Assembly (NCBI GenBank): GCA_963693285.1
Contig: OY848925.1
Coordinates: 2,458,932-2,522,931, forward strand
DNA: 64,000 nt
Source: Xestospongia muta
Lineage: Eukaryota > Porifera > Demospongiae > Haplosclerida > Petrosiidae
Direction of reading: 5' to 3'
This document shows positions 22,819 to 37,400 of this stretch, piece by piece; the first letter of the stretch is position 1, and every line of letters starts with the position of its first letter. The position numbers and the translations under genes are program-made. The notes under the pieces are model-generated. The model worked only from the letters and a program-made list of their open reading frames with translations, was not told the origin of the DNA and did no database searches.

Positions 22819-25800
22819 ATGGACAAAACAGTTGTCATTGTGTGTGGAAATGCCCTGTCTGCCTTATCTGGCGGTGCTCAGATTCTATTAGATCTCAAAC
22901 TTGGTGGTAAACATGGGTCGGGTCCCAAAACCATTGTTAAAACATTATGGACAAGTTGTGTTGAAGCTGTTATTGAATACTGTCGAATAATCTTTGATCT
23001 GTTCCCGGATCAATATCAGGTAAGAGTAGAATAAGCAATTCTGACACATCAATCATGTATAATTTGGTGCAGTATCTTTGTAATTCGTCTTGAAAGCAGA
23101 TGTTCTTCAAGGGGAGGGAATGTTTTGGTATGCTTCCATCCAAACTTAGGGTTCTACCCACCAGCGTTTCTTGTAGACCAATCAGATTGTTTGTGTTATG
23201 TGATTGTACTGATTGCACGTGCACTATGTATGTAAGTTAAGGCCCGACAGTGATCACAAGCTACAGGCTAACTACTTCAAAGCTAGCTAGCTATCAATAA
23301 GACAGGCACAATCCACTTAAATGTAATATTCAAAGTATTTATTAGCAGTTTGAGTTATAGCATTTTAATACAGTCAGCCACTTCTATAGCTGGAATAAAA
23401 TATAAATATAAGCTAAATTCTCAATCTACTAAATAATCTATCCACATTAAGTTTGACCCTGGCAATCATTTTAATTGGGTTCATCACCTTACAAATTTGT
23501 GGCAGCAATATTTTATTTATGCATAATGCAGCTTTATTTTCTCAATATTTATTTATTATATAGGTGTGTGTGGCTGCTGCTGATGAAATGAAATGTCATC
23601 CTATCAATACATGGAGAGATGAAGACCAAGAATTAACTAAGGTCTTTTTATTACAGTGTTTCAGAATAGGATTATTCATTAGGTTCAAGGAGGGTTTCAG
23701 AAGTTTGGATTTCCTGTTCTCTCTTCTTCATCAGCTCCTCATGCTCGTAGTCACATGACCAGTATACTCCAGGGTCTTCAGTTTGGTATGAGATGTTTAG
23801 CTCAGCTCACTGCTACACAGTATGCTGTCAGTTTATCTTTGGGTCCCATGAGAAAACCTCCTGTTAATCAAGGAAGAATTATCTTATTTTGTTGTTTAAA
23901 TGGGTAAACCAATTGCTTCATACAATGTAATAGCTGATGTTTGCTAATTTAGGAATCAATTTCAACCATTAGTACCCTAGTTTGAAGGCACTGGCTAACA
24001 ATATCCATTATTTCATTTATTAAGTACTGTTCATTTCTGTCTATAATTATGTCTTTATAATAATGATGAACTTGCTTTTATTCTCTTCAGACAAAGTGAC
24101 TTAAAAGAGATTGAGAAGACTGCAGTGAACTTGTTAAGAGTTGAAAATGCAGATATAAAACAGAAGCATGATCCTGCCAGGCAAGTTGTACATGCTTTAC
24201 TGTTATAGCGAATAATTAAACAAGATTTTAAGACAAGTCATGGCATTTTAATACACCACTATGTATAACTTTAAGCCTTTGCTTTTGCTAGTACTTGCTT
24301 CTTTAATCTAATGTCAGGAGGCTCTGTTGGTAAAGGAAGAAAGTGCCAGGTGTCTTTCCTAACATTGTTAGATCATAGTGTGTAACTCACAGGCAAAATG
24401 GCAGATTTCAGTTGAAGGAATTTGGTACAGATCCTGCAGAAATCACTTATTGTCTTATGCCCTAGAAGTATAAAAATGTTAAGGTTGCTTATCTTCTTTA
24501 AAGTTGAGTTTTTGATGTTTAAAATATCTTTGTAGATGAAGGGACTAAGAAGCTAGCTTTCCCTAAAAAAAGGAAAATTGAGCTAGTGTTACCTTATAAA
24601 TTCCGTGTGATAATATTAGAAGCCTTGATGAATAATAAAATCACTTATGGTTTGCTGCGAATTAATTGTCAATCAACATCTAAAGCTTGATATGACATCA
24701 GAATGAAGACTGTGTCTTTTATCTAAGTCATTCCCATACATATTGAAAACTATAATGTTTAATGATTCACATGTATTGTTTAGACTGCCTATTCAAAGAT
24801 GTGAAGTTGTGATTGTAAATTCACATGTATCTGGCACTCATTGTGACATACTGGACACCCCATCACATTCAGTAAGTAAAACAATGGTTTTAAGGGAGTA
24901 CAATGATATTTTGATAGCGCAAGTTTTAAAAATACTACTCTATTATAAGCAAATAAAAAAATATTTTCTAAAAAATTTAAAATAAATGTAAGTATTGTTA
25001 ATATCTGTCCAATACAAATAATACAAACAAGATTGTAGGGATGGCAAGTGATTTAGATAGTTGGTGAATATCCTAAGTTGTTTGTGCCACTTGTGCTGTT
25101 ATGTATTGATGATGCATTTGCCATCCCTACTATCTTGCATGTTGGAAGGTGATGAGGCTTCATGTTTAGCCAGCTCACAAAAGCAATAACAGAAAGTAGC
25201 TGAGAACTTGGAATTATTCCATGATTCATGAGTTCTCGACAACAAAAAACTCAATACATCATTTCTAGGATTACATCCATCCTGTAATAATGATCCTGGA
25301 TCTTTCAAGTTGAATATCAAAGCAGGAAATAGTCTATACTTACTGCCAGAAGTAGGAGACAGTTTAGCAGCAATGAAATAGCATTCTCTGTTCGCATATG
25401 TTTCTTTTCGTTAATATTATCTAGAAATATATGGAGACACAAGGTTTGCCTCGCACAGTCACAGGCTAGATTTCATGACAAATCCAACTTTGATCTCATG
25501 GGCGAACAGTAAACTCTCTCATTTATAGCATAATTTCTGTATACCTATCTTCTAACTTAGTCCTTTGATCTTATTCACCTTCACACTCCTTACACATGCC
25601 TGATAGATATGGAACATTTTACACGTGCATATTTCATGTATTGAGACAAATGTGTGTAGTAGATACAGGTAGGACAATAACTATTGATGCTATACCATTG
25701 TGTTTCAGGTACTAAATGATTTATCAATGGCTGTATATTCTTATCCAGCCAATCAACTAATAGGAAAGACAATAGACTTAGTAAAGATGCACTTTGCCTT

Positions 25801-28800
25801 GAAGTCAAGCATAGTCACTAATATACCAATGAAGGTAAAATCCTAAAACATATCTATATTTGTATATTACCAATGTAGGAAGAACAAAGTGGAGGAGGAT
25901 CCTTTAATTATGATGTTGAATTAATTCATAAAGAGGATGCTCACAGAGATATCTTTAGAGCTGGTATAGTATTCATGTTATTTTAAGTTTAGTATTTTCA
26001 ATATTTCCAGGCTATCAACATACATCTCAGACTAATTCTACTGACTCTACTAAAGAGATGGTCATGTTACGTTGGTCAACTCCTAAATCAATGTCATTAG
26101 ATCTTCAATACTGTTCCAGTCTCTATAGAGTTACACCTGTTGATGTAAGGAATAAAGACCTACATTGATATAACCTAATGCTATTGTAGGTGACAAGTCG
26201 CCCAACAATATGTCTTATTAATTTTGTTTTATCTGGCAAACCAGTTCTATTAGAACAACCCAGGAAAAATACCTCAACTAAATTGATTACTCATTTGCTC
26301 TGTTGTCGTGGAGGTAAAAATTATGATTATACCATTATGCCTAATAAATAGGAAATCATTGTACTTGTTTCTTAACAGGTGCTATCTTTTTGCATTGTCT
26401 TCCTGGTGGACGGAGCCATCTAGATGAATCTCCTTCTATTAGTGAAGGCTGGGGTGGACGTATTACCGATTATAGGATATCGGTAACATAAACGTTTGTG
26501 TAGTATTTGTACTGATAAACTTATAGGACTTTAGTTTACTGGTCAATGATAACATGTTAGTTCCTTATCCTGTTGAAAGAACCAAGATTCCTAGTATTTA
26601 CCCAATACAAATGGGTGAGTTCCAATCACATGTACAGACATTGTCAAACAAGTACATACATATAAACTTTTATAGCTAAATCCAATTTGGAAAGAATGAC
26701 TCGACACTGGCCACTTGTATTCAGTGATACTGTTGCTTACAGCATGACACAAGTAAGGCATTGGGTATAAACTATTTTATTAATTACCTATTGACTTCTA
26801 CAGGAACTGGAACCTTTACTCAGTGTAATTCATCATCCTGTTCTGTCAGAAATTGAGCTTGAATCATGTAAAAAGGTATAACATACTGTGAATTGATTGT
26901 GAAGTTAAAACAGATTGTAAATTTACACACATTGAAGACCATTTTTATAGAATAAAAAATAGAGAAATGACAATGCTAGAAAGAAACAAAATATGGGTGA
27001 ATTCACAAATCCACACAAATATCCCTACATAAGTAGCCAATTAATATCAGTCTTACAATGCTTTTTTTGATTTATGGTCTATTTGTCAATGAAGACTATG
27101 TACTTGTGTAGTGGTTATCACTGCTGGTGAGACATGCTTATTCAATCCAGGATAGGAGATTATATAGCTATATATTGCTAATCATCCTTCCATTATTTGG
27201 ATTAAGATTTGCCTACTTATGTAGACTACCTTGTTTCTTTTATTTTTGACATTGCCATCCCTACATCATCTTTCATTTTAAAAATCTTTCATTACTTTTA
27301 TTTGCCTATACATTCCAGGCAGTCACATGATTGTTTTGGACCATACATTTTATGCATGTATATATACATATACATAATCACACACATAATATGCATATAT
27401 AATAAATGTGTGTTTGTTTTTGTCTTCTTATTGCAATGATCAAAGAAATCAACCACATCCTTTGACTGCTGATGCATATAGGAACCGATGAATTTTATTA
27501 ACCCTAATCATGAGCACTGCAACAATGGGTGGTACTGATCGTGTTCCAAACTTCTTGGTAGTTTGGTTCTCCCTATATATTTCTAGCATTTTTAAGCTAT
27601 AGAAACCTCCATTTCTGTTCACAAGCACGTTCAGATTTAATTATAATTAATAGTTTTTGCAAACTGTAGTTCAATGTCTCTGTAGACGTTGAGCTACAGT
27701 TTGCAAAAACTATTATTCATTGAACAATTTCATGTTATGAGAATACTGTGTGGCCAGCTCCCAGCACTTTAGAATGCTCATCTGAAAACAATTTGACTGT
27801 ATAGCAGGCTCCTAGCAGCACTTAATATATAGGAATGAGCCCACAGTAATAACACTTACTAATGATAATAGAAGTCATGCTAACTATTAAAATACTTGAT
27901 ATAAGGATATAGGTGCTTCAGTAAGCCTATACGTCAACTTTAATAGTTGTTTGAAGGCATCATAGTGTAATAGATTAAATAAAGAGGCCATTTCCTTTCA
28001 GACCCATCCCTACATATTAAGTACTGCTATGCTAAATGATAAATCTATTACAAGAACCTAGCCTAGATATTAATAGTACATACTAAATTAATGAAGTGAA
28101 GTCCATTCGAATAATACTTGAGTGACATGAATAGCTTAACATTTCACTTTGTGGAACTGTTTTTTGTTAAATTTTAATTATCCTGCAATTTATTACACAG
28201 CTAACATGGGTGTTGCTTAGTAAAATGAATTTTACATATTCTGAAGAATTTTGTAATGTTTTCATTTGATAAGACTATTTAGTGTCTCAGACCATTTCTG
28301 CTACTGGTGCAGGTTGCATTTCAATATATAAATGTCTCAGCAACATTTAGAGCTACATGTGTATATGACATGAAGGATGTTAATAGTTTGTTAGGGATTT
28401 CTAGATCTTTTTTCCTTCAAAGTATTGGCACAGTTTGGTTATTGTAATAAGCTACTATTTCTCAAACTTGTCATTAAATTAAGATATGACATTTTGTTAC
28501 TGTTTTTATAAATCTCAATGAAGCTCGTAGCCATTGTCTCTTAAACTTTCTGACTTTTGCTATTAAATATTTCCAATTTTTTCTGAATATTTTGCAACAG
28601 TTAGAGAATGCTTGCATAAGAATTTGTTCATAATATGCAAATTATGTGTGACAACATGTGATGGTGGAATGTGAAAAATGCCATTTACTTTATTCGTTAA
28701 TGGCTAGCATTCTACTTTTAGGTATTTAAGTATGGGATGTTACTCTGAGTCCAGAGTCAAACTCAAATTCTACAGAATGTACACATAGTTAACAAGTTAT

Positions 28801-31800
28801 TAACTGATTATCTTCTAAAATCTTAGATAATTACAACACTTCAATATAAAGAGGAAAATAATGACCCTTTGCCCATACCCTCATCAGGTACCAGGACAAG
28901 AGGTAGTGCCAAAAGGTACATAGCACTGTTAAGAATTTACTTCTTAGAGATTTCTATATAGTGATATAATTAGATAATTGAAAGAGATCTATTAAATATT
29001 TATTAGCAACTGTGGTTTGCCTGTTGTTGCATTATGTATGTTCATGTTTCTATTATACTTTATTGACAGATGGACTACATACAATTAATGTTGTTAGAGG
29101 GTTTTTTTCCAAAAGGCTTAGAAACTCTTAATAAGACTTTTTGTGACAAAAATGGTCAGTAGCATTGCTTTGGACTTTATCAATAGGTTAAACTCTGATG
29201 AAAAAATAATCACTCTAAATGTTATAAAGAGTTCTTTACTTTTCACATCCTTTGTGACTTATGGAGTTCTGACACAGTGTTTAAGCATAGTGTTGTGTAT
29301 CTGACCACAGAGGTTATAGCAACGTTTTCGTGTCTGTTTTGACTTTGTTGACTGAAAGCTATCTGTGTCAATTACTTTTATCCTTAATTAATGCTTCATC
29401 TTTTTAGCTACTGTTGAAGTTGGAATTGTCATTGTTCAATTGTATTACTTCAAGTTTTGAAGCTGTACACTCATTTGCAAGACTCAAATCAAATGTTTTT
29501 TGCTTGACTTATATTGCTGTTATGGACCTGTGATCGTTGTATCTGTTACTGAGTAAATTCTTTCTTTTAAACAGAACAAATTGACTGTTATATTATTATA
29601 AGCGTTTTGTGAAGTTTACTCACTAAACTAAAGCAAAACTTTATTTTGTTTTCAGAGATGAACAATATCATTTGTTATGGAGTGAACTCGAGGCTATTTC
29701 TGGCAAATATTGTGGATTGTCTGAACAACACAGGATGCTATATGAGTTTATCAGTCATGCTGCAAGCCAGTCTCCAAGTGGTCAGTCTATCAAATCAGCA
29801 CATGATAAAAAAGGTACATGTAGAATTGTGCTATTAAAAGTCTTTAAAATTTAGTATTACATGGTTAATGGATAAAGATTTGTTTGCCAGTCAATCTAAT
29901 GTTTTGGACTGTACATGCACTCACATCATTTATGTTCAGGCAGCACAACTGGTACACCCACTATGATTTTAGGCAGGTCTAAGGATTCAATGTACCACAT
30001 GTGTGGTACAGATGGCCACTGCTTTAAGTATAGTATGATGCTTTCTAGTAACTCGTAAATTTAACTTTGTATGGTTTTTAAGCACCTAGTTGCCACTATC
30101 AAAAAAGTAGTGAGACTTCCAATAACTTTATTAAGTCTTGTAAAAGTGGAGACCTGGCATATTTAACATGTCTGTTAAATTTTAAACTTTATGGTTGAAC
30201 AGTTTTCCATAAAAATGAGAGAACAAAACTCTGAAAAAATTTTGTACCTTTTACAGTATTTATTTGGTTAAATTAATGTTGTCAAAGATAAGCATATGGT
30301 ACATAATAAGTGATCTCCATAACATGGTTTAATGTACGATTTGTAGTTACATTTTATTTCAAATTTAGTGTTTTGCAAAGCTTACAACCCTTGTGGTGAA
30401 TTATGTGTGCCAAGTTATAAATCCCATAAAAAAGGAAAGAACCTCCTGACTTCACTGTATGAGCACTATTTTCTCACGTTTTATAAAGCTTTTGTTCTAT
30501 TAATATATATGTGTAGGTTATACACATACGTAAAGGTTTCTAGCTAATTCATTCAACCTAGTAGCAAAGGTGTAAGATTTGATAGCACAATAAAGATAGT
30601 GTTGAGGTCTATAACTGACTTCTATGTTGTAATAGACATGATTATGTATCCATGATTACGCTTTCATAAATAGAAACCACAGCAACAATTCAGTTTTGTT
30701 ATGTATGGATTTCTCTAATGCCACAGACGAGTTCTGATGACTTACTATGTCAAATGAGCTCCACAATGTCTTAGCTGCAATCTAAAAGCACTAGCTACCT
30801 TCTGTAAAGCTTACAAAATCCAGAAGCAACCAAATAGTTTAATTGCCTCACATTACTTTAAGCACAAGAAGCACAAAATGGTGGCTAGTTTATATATGTG
30901 TGTGAGATTGGAGCAAAAACAGAAAAGAGCAGAAATATTACTGATCGGTTTACCACATCTCTGTTCTTTGGATACTATTTATGCTTGGCTCTTAAAATTC
31001 ATTTTTGAGATACAAAGAAAGGGCGGGCAAAGAGTATTCCCTAATCCCTTCAAAAATCTGTTGTGGTATACTCTGGTGTGTTAGAACATACACACCACAG
31101 ATGTCCAAAGTGAGTTCCATGAAAACTTGAGATAGTGAAATGAATGATCACAAACTACAGATTACAAAATACACAGTAAAGGGGTACAACTGTCTATCAA
31201 TCATAAGAAAGATTCATTTCTCAGTACCTATTTTATACACTATTCAGCTATCATTTCTGGAATTTGAAGTTTGTACTGTAGCATCTAGATCATTTTTGTG
31301 TTTATTATTGTACTAACTACTGAAACATTTGGCATTATCATTTTAGTGTTTGCTGAATTTAATAGGAATTTTAATAACATGCTCAACTATAATTAATTTA
31401 TCATCCTTCAATGTAGTAATCACTAATAAAATTCTCACCATACAATTTAATTTTATGCAAAATTCACATGGCATAGCATCATTTCCTTAGAAATTATAAG
31501 TGCTTGTGAACACATCTACTTATAAAACCTCCCATGCTACTTATAAATATTACTATGATAATATAAACCTGAAATCAAGCAGTTTAATTGGTCAGTTCAC
31601 TGCATGGTAACATTGTTATTATTATAGGATTTATAACAATATGGCAATCTGATAGAAAATAATAGAAAAACCAGTATAGTGCCCTGTTAAAACGATGCAT
31701 TTTGGTAAATAAATCATCATTTCTGCTGACAGTGTTGACCTAGCTTTTCTAAATCATATGAACCAGAAGCAAGACAGTTAGTAGGTTCTTTACCAGTCTT

Positions 31801-33355
31801 CTCATAATTATGTAGCGGTGATTTCTGACCAAACTAGAAGTGTTAGTATACACCCTTGAAGGGAAATAAATGATACGTGATGAATCAGCCATTTTTCCAG
31901 CCATGAATCGCTGCTGATGTCAATGACTCTTTATATTTTCACCCTTTGATTTAGATGATGTACATATACAAGAGTTAGTGAAGAAAGTTCAAGAAGAAGA
32001 TTGTGGGAATGACTCGATTCATGTACCTAAGAATAAGGGATTACGTAATGCTCCCTATCCCATACCAGGTATACTTATATTAAATTGCAAAACATAGTCT
32101 TACAATTGTGTGTATTTAACATCAAATTAATGTTAAACTGTGAACTGTTCTACATAGCTAAGCCAGTGGCTTCTTTGCTTTCAATATGGACTACCCAACT
32201 GAATGCTAAGGCTTCTGCTGGTCATCCTGAGTTTAAGGGAAGAATAACATCTCAGTCTAACAGAACAGAGTTGTATACCTTTATGAAGAGTGGAAGTGAT
32301 AGGTAAGGGATAGTAATTACATTTTATTTGTTGATTTTGTATCTATAAATTAATATCCTGGGGAAAAGGTTTTAGCTTGAAGCCTACTTTGATTTATATG
32401 TATTGCTTTGAAATGTATAGAGATGGCAGTATGAACATATGAAACAAGACAACTATAGAAAATGACAGTATGAATGTCCTACCATATTAGCTCTATTGTA
32501 GGGTGTTACTAAGCATAAATAAGTTGTTGCTACTATGTAGATATTTCTATTCTTCCATTCCCACTGTCAACTTGTTTCAGATGTTTGTTTCGCCATCCTT
32601 CATTTTATGATTTTTTAGAAATGTTATTAGCTTGTCTGTTTTTTTAAATAATTGTTTTTGTAATAATAACAATATTGCTAAACTTTTATGTATGTGTAAG
32701 TAAATAATTTAATAATCAAGCCAAATTCTTTAAAACGCATCCTATCACAGTTCCTTATTATCATTAAAAAATGTTGACATAGTTTAATATTAATCCAGAA
32801 TACATACAAGGTACCGGTAGCAGCAATTGAAATAGAATTGTCCCAAAACAAATAGCACATGACAAATGAATTCCTTTTTGGCTATCACTGTTGGGATTTT
32901 TTATGTGCTATAGCTATTGAATTCACATCCAATTTAAAAAGAAATCTTTATGTCCTTCAGCTTGGGTATATATATGAATATGTGCTTGCTCTGCATAGCT
33001 ATTCTGTTGTTTTACATATAATATGTGAGAATCCAACTATATCCACTGGCAACAGTGATAACAATATTTCTAATTTCATTATAATAATTAAAGTAGAGAT
33101 TAGCAATAATAAAATACAAGTATGAAACATTTAATGTAGCAGTAGTAATTTTGTTAGGATATCTCCCTATAACACAGTTTGCTGACATCAAGTCACTGCC
33201 AATACCTATCTTTTAGTCAATGAATTGAATGTCATTTAATAAGTAAACAAACTTGAAGCAAATAAGAATATCATTTCATTTATTTTGCCAGTTTCAGTTA
33301 TAATTGCCTGTCTCTCTATTTCAGAATGATTTCATTAGCTGACCAAGACATGTGA
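22819..33355 (+). CDS. INTS13: Integrator complex subunit 13 (Asunder)
   Basis: Eighteen exons join in frame to 674 residues: 22819-23019, 23564-23641, 23683-23903, 24091-24180, 24784-24871, 25709-25834, 25879-25963, 26011-26144, 26190-26313, 26379-26482, 26527-26614, 26676-26752, 26804-26875, 28827-28915, 29656-29813, 31955-32068, 32158-32302 and 33325-33355. Diagnostic stretches are KTLWTSCVEAVIEYCRIIFD near the start, NIPMKEEQSGGGSFNYDVEL, GGAIFLHCLPGGRSHLDESP followed by SISEGWGGRITDYRI, RDEQYHLLWSELEAI, and PVASLLSIWTTQLNAKAS with GRITSQSNRTELY at the end. The human protein is 706 residues. INTS13 belongs to the Integrator complex, which cleaves nascent snRNA and other RNA polymerase II transcripts. 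It is also linked to dynein positioning in mitosis. The fourth intron starts with GC rather than GT (24181). Confidence 0.96.
26876..28826. other. Long intron of INTS13
   Basis: This intron is almost 2 kb, against about 40-60 bases for its upstream neighbours. Apart from the hairpin at 27649-27714 I see no exon, RNA gene or transposon end. Confidence 0.6.
27649..27714 (+). ncRNA. Near-perfect intronic hairpin, possible small-RNA precursor
   Basis: The arms 27649-27674 and 27689-27714 pair at 25 of 26 positions. The only mismatch is in gtagttcaa against ttgagctac. A 14-base loop separates the arms (27675-27688). The size and near-perfect stem resemble an animal microRNA precursor, but a tiny fold-back transposon remnant would look the same. 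It lies in a 2-kb INTS13 intron on the sense strand. Confidence 0.35.
29814..31954. other. Long INTS13 intron
   Basis: This is AT-rich intron of about 2.1 kb. I see no supported exon or repeat; the open frame at 30878-31084 has no splice-consistent neighbours. Confidence 0.5.
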
Positions 33356-34425
33356 ACAAGACTGGTACAAGGTCACTATGAAGACTAGACATATATAACA
33401 CTACCTTTAATTCACTTTTATGTCAAGGAATGCTGCAGTTTAATTTTATGCTTGTACACCATTACAAGTTTGGTTAGAATGGTTATTGGTATTTATAATA
33501 AAGTGTTTAGATTGATGTGCCACAATGTTAGTTAGTAAATGGCTAAACTATGAGTCAGTTGTTTCTGTATACAAGAGATAGAGCATGAGTTTGAAGGTTT
33601 TGCTCTATTTCCTGTATAAACCTCCATCATATTGTTTAACCAAATAAATTAATATTCTTCATGTTTATAAACATCTGAGTTCTACAGTTGGTAGAAGATA
33701 CCTTATGTTTCTTATTATAGTCAAAGGGAAATATTCATAAATTGTGAAAACAGTTCATTAAAACAAATTTTCACTACAATGGAAAGCATACACTTTGTCT
33801 ACAATTATGTTACATTTGAGAAAATAGCACATTACATATATGTATGTTATTTTGGTTACTGTGTTGTTGTTGGCTGTAAAAGAAGAAGCAGAAACATGAG
33901 TGTCTTCCCTGTGATACTCAAAAACGTTGCCTTGTAAATCAGTCGTCACTTAGGCATTACTATAGAAGGTATCCCTACCATGACTTGATAAATTGTGATG
34001 TGTCTTGGCTTGAGGTATTCAATGTTTTCTCGCAGTTGTTTTGATGGATAATTCTGATCACCCTAAATAGTCATCACTACCTTGTGACTGCTAATAAAAC
34101 TTCTAAAGAAAATTCAGTCTAAGAAATAATGGCAACCCCCAGTTTTATAAAATACTGACTCCCAAAAAAATCAACTTGGCAGATAAATTTTGTCCTGTCA
34201 CTGACTGGCTTCATATATGCATTAAGTCATTGATCCAAATCACAGAGTAGTCTGACATTCCTGACCAAGTGCATGGAGTAACATCAGACTAGATATTCAT
34301 GTAGCCCTTGCATGTGTGATCACTCACACACACATATCATGTATTCATTGAAAAGTGGGCCCATAAGGTGAATCTCATTTATTGCTAAGCAACAAAGTTA
34401 TAAATGTTTTCTTGTTTTGTTGAAC
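33356..34425. other. Intergenic region between INTS13 and the ankyrin gene
   Basis: The region holds the INTS13 3' UTR (a candidate AATAAA lies near 33497) and the ankyrin gene promoter. At about 33858-33940 one frame reads VVVGCKRRSRNMSVFP. This faintly recalls the start of a THAP zinc finger but is followed by stops. I call no gene. Confidence 0.4.
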
Positions 34426-37400
34426 ATGGAAACTATAGTTCAAAGACTTTTACAAGCTTGTGCATTAGGTGATCCAAATCTATTAGCGCCCTGTCTTCAG
34501 TATGGACTGGATTTGAACTTTGTCACAGAAGATGGACTAACTCCATTAATGTATACTATCACATATGCAGGTACAGTTTACTATGTTAAAATCAGCATCT
34601 CAACCGTTGAACTTGCTTAAATTCTAGGTAGTAATCCTCAAGGAGAATATTATCAAGTGATAGAAATGCTGCTGCAAGCCGGAATACATCCAGAGTCAGT
34701 TGATGCCACGTATGGACAAACTCCAGCTCATTGGGCTGCTATTTACGAACAAGGTGATATACTGAGGTTGTTGCTTGCTGCTGGTAAGTTTGGACGCAAA
34801 TACACTTAACCAGCACTTTTAACGTGGTTTCTTAAGGATAGCTTTAGTGGTGTAATTAGTGCATGTCATAAATTGTAATTTGGGATAAATATTAATTCTT
34901 ACAAGGCCTTGTTCCTTGGTTTCTTTGCACCAGCACTAAGAATCAATTAACACGAGTGCATTTTATGAAAATATCACTCAACTTCATTCTATCACAAATA
35001 ATTATATAATTTTAAGTATTGTTTATAAGGAGGACATCTTGACCATAAACTTCTGAGACTGTAGTCGCTATTATTAGTCCGGTCACGCCCAACGTATATT
35101 CTACATTCTTGCGGGGATAGATGAGCTAGTCTTTTCAGCCTAAAACTCCCATGAAAGCTGAAGCTCTCAAAGACTTACTAAAAACAGCATTAGGAGGCTA
35201 TAACGCTTGTAGAACGTGAAGTCCATATCGAGGTAAGCACGTATCCACTTTCTAGGATGAATACTTGAAGGGTGTGGCTCTCTCTACTCGAGTGTACTAA
35301 ACTTCAATCGATTTCCTCTTCTGCATAGATAGTGAATCCAATGCATTTTTCCTATCTTTATGAAGTAATCAGTGGTGCCCTCAACGCATTAGTGCCCTTG
35401 GGAATACTCAAATATATTGTGATTACATTTGCCTGCTACCTGAGAGAAAAAGTGTAATTGCAATCTGATTGGTTAATAACAGTAACATTTAAGGCTTATT
35501 GCATAATACTAATAAAAATTAATTATGATTAATGATATAACTGTAGATGAAGCATTTATGTGGTTGTTACAATTTTTAAGTACTATGGTAATCATTAATA
35601 TACATTTGATATTGTCATCATTATATAGGATGTGATGCAGCAATGTATAATCTGGAAGGTCTTACTCCATTTCACCTTGCTATTTCTAACAATCTACAAC
35701 ATTGTGTTGAAGAAATAGTAGCTGCTTCACCAGATATAATTCATCTACCTACACTTAGTGGATTAATGCCACTAATGTTAGCTGCACATACTGGAAGTAT
35801 TGGGGTATGTGGCATAAATTTAGCACTGCTTCACATTCATTTATGTAGTTGTGTCAACTCTTTCTTGATCATGGCTGTGATCCCAATGTTATTAATGAGA
35901 ATACTTTTCAGTCAGCCTTACATATGGCTGCAGAGAGAGGTCACAGTCCTATTGTAGGCTTGCTGATCAAGAAGCAAGCTACTTTAGATGCTGTTGACTT
36001 TAGAGGTAAAATCAGACACTGTATATGAACTAATTCAATAGTTTTCTTAAGGACTTTGATGTTAATTTGTTATCATGTCATTCTAATGTTTACATACAGC
36101 ACTGTTTATCTACTATTTTACTATGTAGGTTTGACACCAGTTCATTTAGCCTCTAGTCTTCCTACTTCTGATATGCTTGCTACTATTTGTGATATAGTTG
36201 GTAGTGATGTCTTAGAGTTAACTGATGCTTCTGGACTGACACCATTAATGCATGCATGTGTCAATGGCAATGAGGCTTGCATCGACTTCATTGTTAAGAA
36301 GAAGGTATGGATTAAGTCTCCTTTTTTGTTTCACAATGCAAACTGTGGCAAGTACTTACTTTCTGCTGTAGGTTAAATTACTTACTAAAGACAGCAATGA
36401 AGGCAAAACATGTTTACATTGGGCGGCTGAAAGCACTATTTGCTCTCCCAATATTATCAGACTGCTTTGTAAGAAGAAGAAGCAGTTGATTGATGACAAG
36501 GATGCATATGGAAGAACACCACTGCATTTAGCAGCTCTAAGTGGACATACCGAGGCATTAAAGGTATTGTTAGATTCTGGGTGTGATTCTAGCCTGACAG
36601 ATAATAGTCAGTACACTGCTGTACATTGGGCTGTTGGTGAGTAGCAATTGTTTATGTATCGGTCCTATCACATTTGATACTAACAAATTAATTACTAAAT
36701 TAATGTTTTTATTGGGTAAGGAGTTTGTTTTTCTTGCTAGTGAGTGGTCAACCAGATACTCTACAAGAGCTTATATCCCGTGGTTGTTCTACAGAGGATA
36801 AGGACAAGAATGGAGCCACACCCCTTCATTTAGCTGCTCAAGCTTCCTCCATTTCATCAGGTCAATAACATAATATTCTATATCACAAGATGCCATTAAT
36901 TTTACAGATGATTATGGCCAATTACCTGGAGTCAGTGAAGGAGCTTTACAGTGTTTAAATGTGAATACTTTATAATACTTGCTCTTTTTTGATATTTATA
37001 ATAATAGGTATTGGTAAGTAATGGTGCCTCAATTACTGTTACTGATAATGAAGGACGTCAACCACTACATTGGGCATTACAATCTCATAGTAAGTATAAA
37101 ATGTTTGATGACAAACATTGGTTTAGACATGTAATATTTAAACACTTAATTGGAATTGTTATTTTTTTACAAAACATTTAAAATGTATTGATATATAAAT
37201 ATTGTCATTTCATTCTGATTTCAGACAATACGCAAGCTGTCCAGATACTAATACAAGAAGGAGCTGATCCAAAGGAAGCTACTCCTGAAGGATTAAAAGG
37301 TATTACTCTATGTTATAGCAAAATTACCAAGCAAAGTGAGTGTATACTGTCAATTCAGTAGTGCAATGAAATCACACATGAAATAAAATGTGTCTGTATT

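Noticed and set aside
25099..25320. Minus-strand open frame in an INTS13 intron
   Set aside because: There is no family resemblance and no splice-consistent neighbour.
33858..33960. THAP zinc-finger gene
   Set aside because: Only a short VVVGCKRRSRN-like stretch is visible, and stops follow at once.
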